From positions 1 through 33,645 of the forward strand of contig JAPXMM010000008.1 in assembly GCA_033809015.1 (NCBI GenBank): a stretch of DNA of 33,645 nt, in the 5' to 3' direction. The DNA is from DTU049 sp033809015 (lineage in GTDB: Bacteria > Bacteroidota > Bacteroidia > Bacteroidales > DTU049). Under the pieces are notes generated by a model. That model saw only the letters and a list, made by a program, of their open reading frames with translations, had not been told where the DNA came from and ran no database searches. Below, in pieces: positions 32,315 through 33,645 of the stretch. Position numbers and translations under genes: made by a program. Numbering within the stretch: position 1 is the first letter of the stretch; every line of letters begins with the position of its first letter.

Positions 32315-33368
32315 TTACTTTAACTTTTGAATGATTCTTTTTTAATAATGACGCGACAATAGTAATAGTAATAATACTTAATACTAATATTAAACTATGA
32401 ATATTGGTAAAACCAATTTCATTTAACCAATCTTTAGCAATTATTTTCACACCCATCAATGTGAGTAAGGTTCCTAATCCATAATTCAGATAATATAAAC
32501 TGCGTAATCCATGATATATTAAGAAAAATAGAGCTCTAAGGCCCAAAATTGCAAATATATTTGAAAAATAAATAATAAATGGATCAGCAGTAATAGCAAA
32601 GATTGCTGGGATAGAATCTACTGCAAAGATAATATCTGTAAATTCAACAATACAAAGTACTAATAAGCTTCCTGTTACAAAGGTAAAACCTCCTTTTTTG
32701 AAAAAGAAACCTCTATCATAATCAGGATAGAAATGGCGAAATTTAGAAAACCATTTTACCAGAAAATGATTCTTATATTTTTCTTGTTCTTTTTCTTCAT
32801 TATCTTTTTTCTTAAAAAACATAGTAATACCAGTATATAATAAAATGGCTGCAAAAATGTATAGCACCCATTCAAAAGCACCTAGAAGAGATGATAAACC
32901 GAAAATAAAAACAAATCTAAAAACAACTGCTCCTACTATTCCCCAAAACAAAATATCCTTGTAATATTTCTCTGGTACTTTAAAAGACATAAAGATCAAT
33001 AACCAAACAAAAATATTGTCTAAAGATAAAGATTTTTCTAAAAAATATCCAGTGAAATATTCAATAGTTAGATTTTGCCTATATACTTTCAATGCTTCAT
33101 CAAAAGATAGCCCGCTAATATTTATCATGTGATGATGCTTCTGAATGATGAGGGATAAATCCTCCATAGAATGTATAGAATGAATATGATGTCCCCAGAT
33201 TAATAGACTAAAGCCAAATAAGACACCTGCTGCTATCCAAAAACCTGTCCAAATAGCAGAAGATTTCAATGTCATAACGTGATGCTGAGTTTTGCCTACT
33301 TTAAGATCTATAAACATTAAAATGGTTACTAAAAGAATAAAGCCAATCATTGAAAATATTTCTTCCAT
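32301..33368 (-). CDS. TerC/Alx-family membrane protein with His-rich loop
   Basis: 355-residue polytopic protein of the TerC/Alx family; members are implicated in Mn2+ export or metal handling. FLEKSLSLDNIFVWLLIF (109-126) and CIVEFTDIIFAVDSIPAIFAI are the two family signatures with conserved acidic residues in membrane segments. Between TM2 and the first signature is a loop with seven His in about 21 residues (GHHIHSIHSMED...KHHHM, 59-81), a possible metal site outside the cytoplasm. A charged cytoplasmic stretch (KKKDNEEKEQEKYKNH) separates the two halves. ATG at 33368 with TAttTTTG upstream. It overlaps aspS by 14 bases. Confidence 0.9.
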   Translation of the reverse strand: MEEIFSMIGFILLVTILMFIDLKVGKTQHHVMTLKSSAIWTGFWIAAGVLFGFSLLIWGHHIHSIHSMEDLSLIIQKHHHMINISGLSFDEALKVYRQNLTIEYFTGYFLEKSLSLDNIFVWLLIFMSFKVPEKYYKDILFWGIVGAVVFRFVFIFGLSSLLGAFEWVLYIFAAILLYTGITMFFKKKDNEEKEQEKYKNHFLVKWFSKFRHFYPDYDRGFFFKKGGFTFVTGSLLVLCIVEFTDIIFAVDSIPAIFAITADPFIIYFSNIFAILGLRALFFLIYHGLRSLYYLNYGLGTLLTLMGVKIIAKDWLNEIGFTNIHSLILVLSIITITIVASLLKKNHSKVKVNVEK

Positions 33369-33385
33369 TAGTTAAAAATTTCTTG

Positions 33386-33393
33386 CAAAAATA
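33386..33393 (-). promoter_or_regulatory. -7 promoter box of the terC-aspS transcript
   Basis: Minus-strand TAttTTTG, 17 bases before ATG 33368. aspS shows no box of its own and likely depends on this one. Confidence 0.5.
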
Positions 33394-33530
33394 ACAGAAA
33401 AAAATTGATAAAAAGTAATTTTTGATAAATATTAATATAATGGATAGAGTGAAGGATGGATATTTACGTAAGGGAAATTAAGATTAAAGGGTGGAATAGC
33501 AATTTAAATTGTTTACAATTAAGTATTATA

Positions 33531-33645
33531 TCAATATTTTAACTTAATCAATCTCCGATACCGCTCCCACGCCCACCTATCGTGCGATGACAAGTTCAGC
33601 AGTCGCCCAATGTCTGATTCTACATTGGCTTTCAAGTACTTATTC
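33531..33645 (-). CDS. C-terminus of a second IS1595-family transposase, cut by the window edge
   Basis: Reading leftward from the edge, 37 complete codons then TGA (33533-33531). The peptide contains SDIGRLLNLSSHDRWAWERY and aligns without gaps to the end of the transposase at 8734-9726 with 25 identities in 37. It is therefore a diverged relative, not an identical copy. Past its stop, GGGTGGAATAGCAATTTAA (33489-33507) resembles the GGGTAGGT...TTAA terminal repeat of that IS and may be its outer end. The N-terminal part lies outside the window. Confidence 0.85.
   Translation of the reverse strand, partial: NKYLKANVESDIGRLLNLSSHDRWAWERYRRLIKLKY

Noticed and set aside
1..33645. Circular replicon (plasmid) suggested by matching transposase pieces at both ends
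   Set aside because: The content is chromosomal housekeeping (aspS, glnS, bamA, frr, suf) with no replication gene. The middle of the transposase is missing, and an assembly break at a repeated IS explains the ends.
1..33645. Alternative genetic code with TGA as Trp
   Set aside because: TGA ends several well-defined genes (for example at 7992, 11526 and 17041) and Trp positions use TGG.

Overview
The window looks like chromosomal DNA of a low-GC member of the Bacteroidota (roughly 30% G+C by eye). Four things point there: the gene order DUF6089 barrel - uppS - bamA - ompH - ompH; start codons with no Shine-Dalgarno sequence but usually an A at -3; many TAnnTTTG boxes (the Bacteroidota -7 promoter element) just upstream of genes; and several short lipoproteins with a Cys lipobox. 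TGA is used as a stop and TGG as Trp, so the genetic code is standard. I cannot place the organism below phylum.

Layout. 1-139 is the N-terminus of a minus-strand protein resembling an IS1595 transposase, cut by the window edge. 360-2696: a PNPOx/NimA-like flavoprotein, the dipeptidase PepD and a four-helix-bundle protein. 2789-5708: three glycosyltransferase genes in a row. 5709-6549: gene-free and repeat-rich. 6550-8624: a rhomboid protease (-), then a DUF4197 lipoprotein and an unknown lipoprotein (+). 8636-9774: an IS1595-family element. 9809-11526: divergent apbE (-) and an unknown lipoprotein (+). 11909-14146: cdaA then rlmD (-). 14218-14292: tRNA-Val(GAC). 14458-15021: frr (-). 15197-21418: a PD40 propeller protein and the outer-membrane assembly block (DUF6089, uppS, bamA, two ompH). 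21419-21951: a gene-free gap with hairpins. 21973-25564: sufBCD. 25767-30029 (-): glnS, a GT2/membrane fusion protein and rnhB. 30063-30440: folB. 30575-33368 (-): a TerC/Alx protein overlapping aspS. 33531-33645 is the C-terminus of another IS1595 transposase (-), cut by the right edge.

The main non-coding signal is a dispersed repeat family. Copies or recognisable relatives lie at about 5740-5976, 6262-6377, 11531-11905, 14296-14453, 25572-25748 and 30442-30567. They share a core around CATTTCCC/GGGAAATG, ends resembling AGRCGTTNAGATAATAA in inverted orientation, and often an AAAGAAT...ATTCTTT hairpin. Every copy sits between two genes that converge tail to tail, and four of them fill almost the whole gap from stop to stop. 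All five convergent junctions not occupied by the IS carry the repeat; no divergent or same-strand junction carries a clear copy. This suggests a MITE/REP-like element that was tolerated at, or adopted for, bidirectional 3'-end formation. A second, unrelated hairpin repeat occurs at 6391-6425 and 21707-21742, with a possibly related hairpin at 21629-21674.

The genes are mostly housekeeping: envelope assembly (BamA, OmpH chaperones, UppS lipid carrier, glycosyltransferases), Fe-S assembly, translation (GlnRS, AspRS, RRF, RlmD, tRNA-Val), folate synthesis and c-di-AMP synthesis. Both window ends break inside same-orientation IS1595-like genes, as expected of a contig that stops at a repeated IS.
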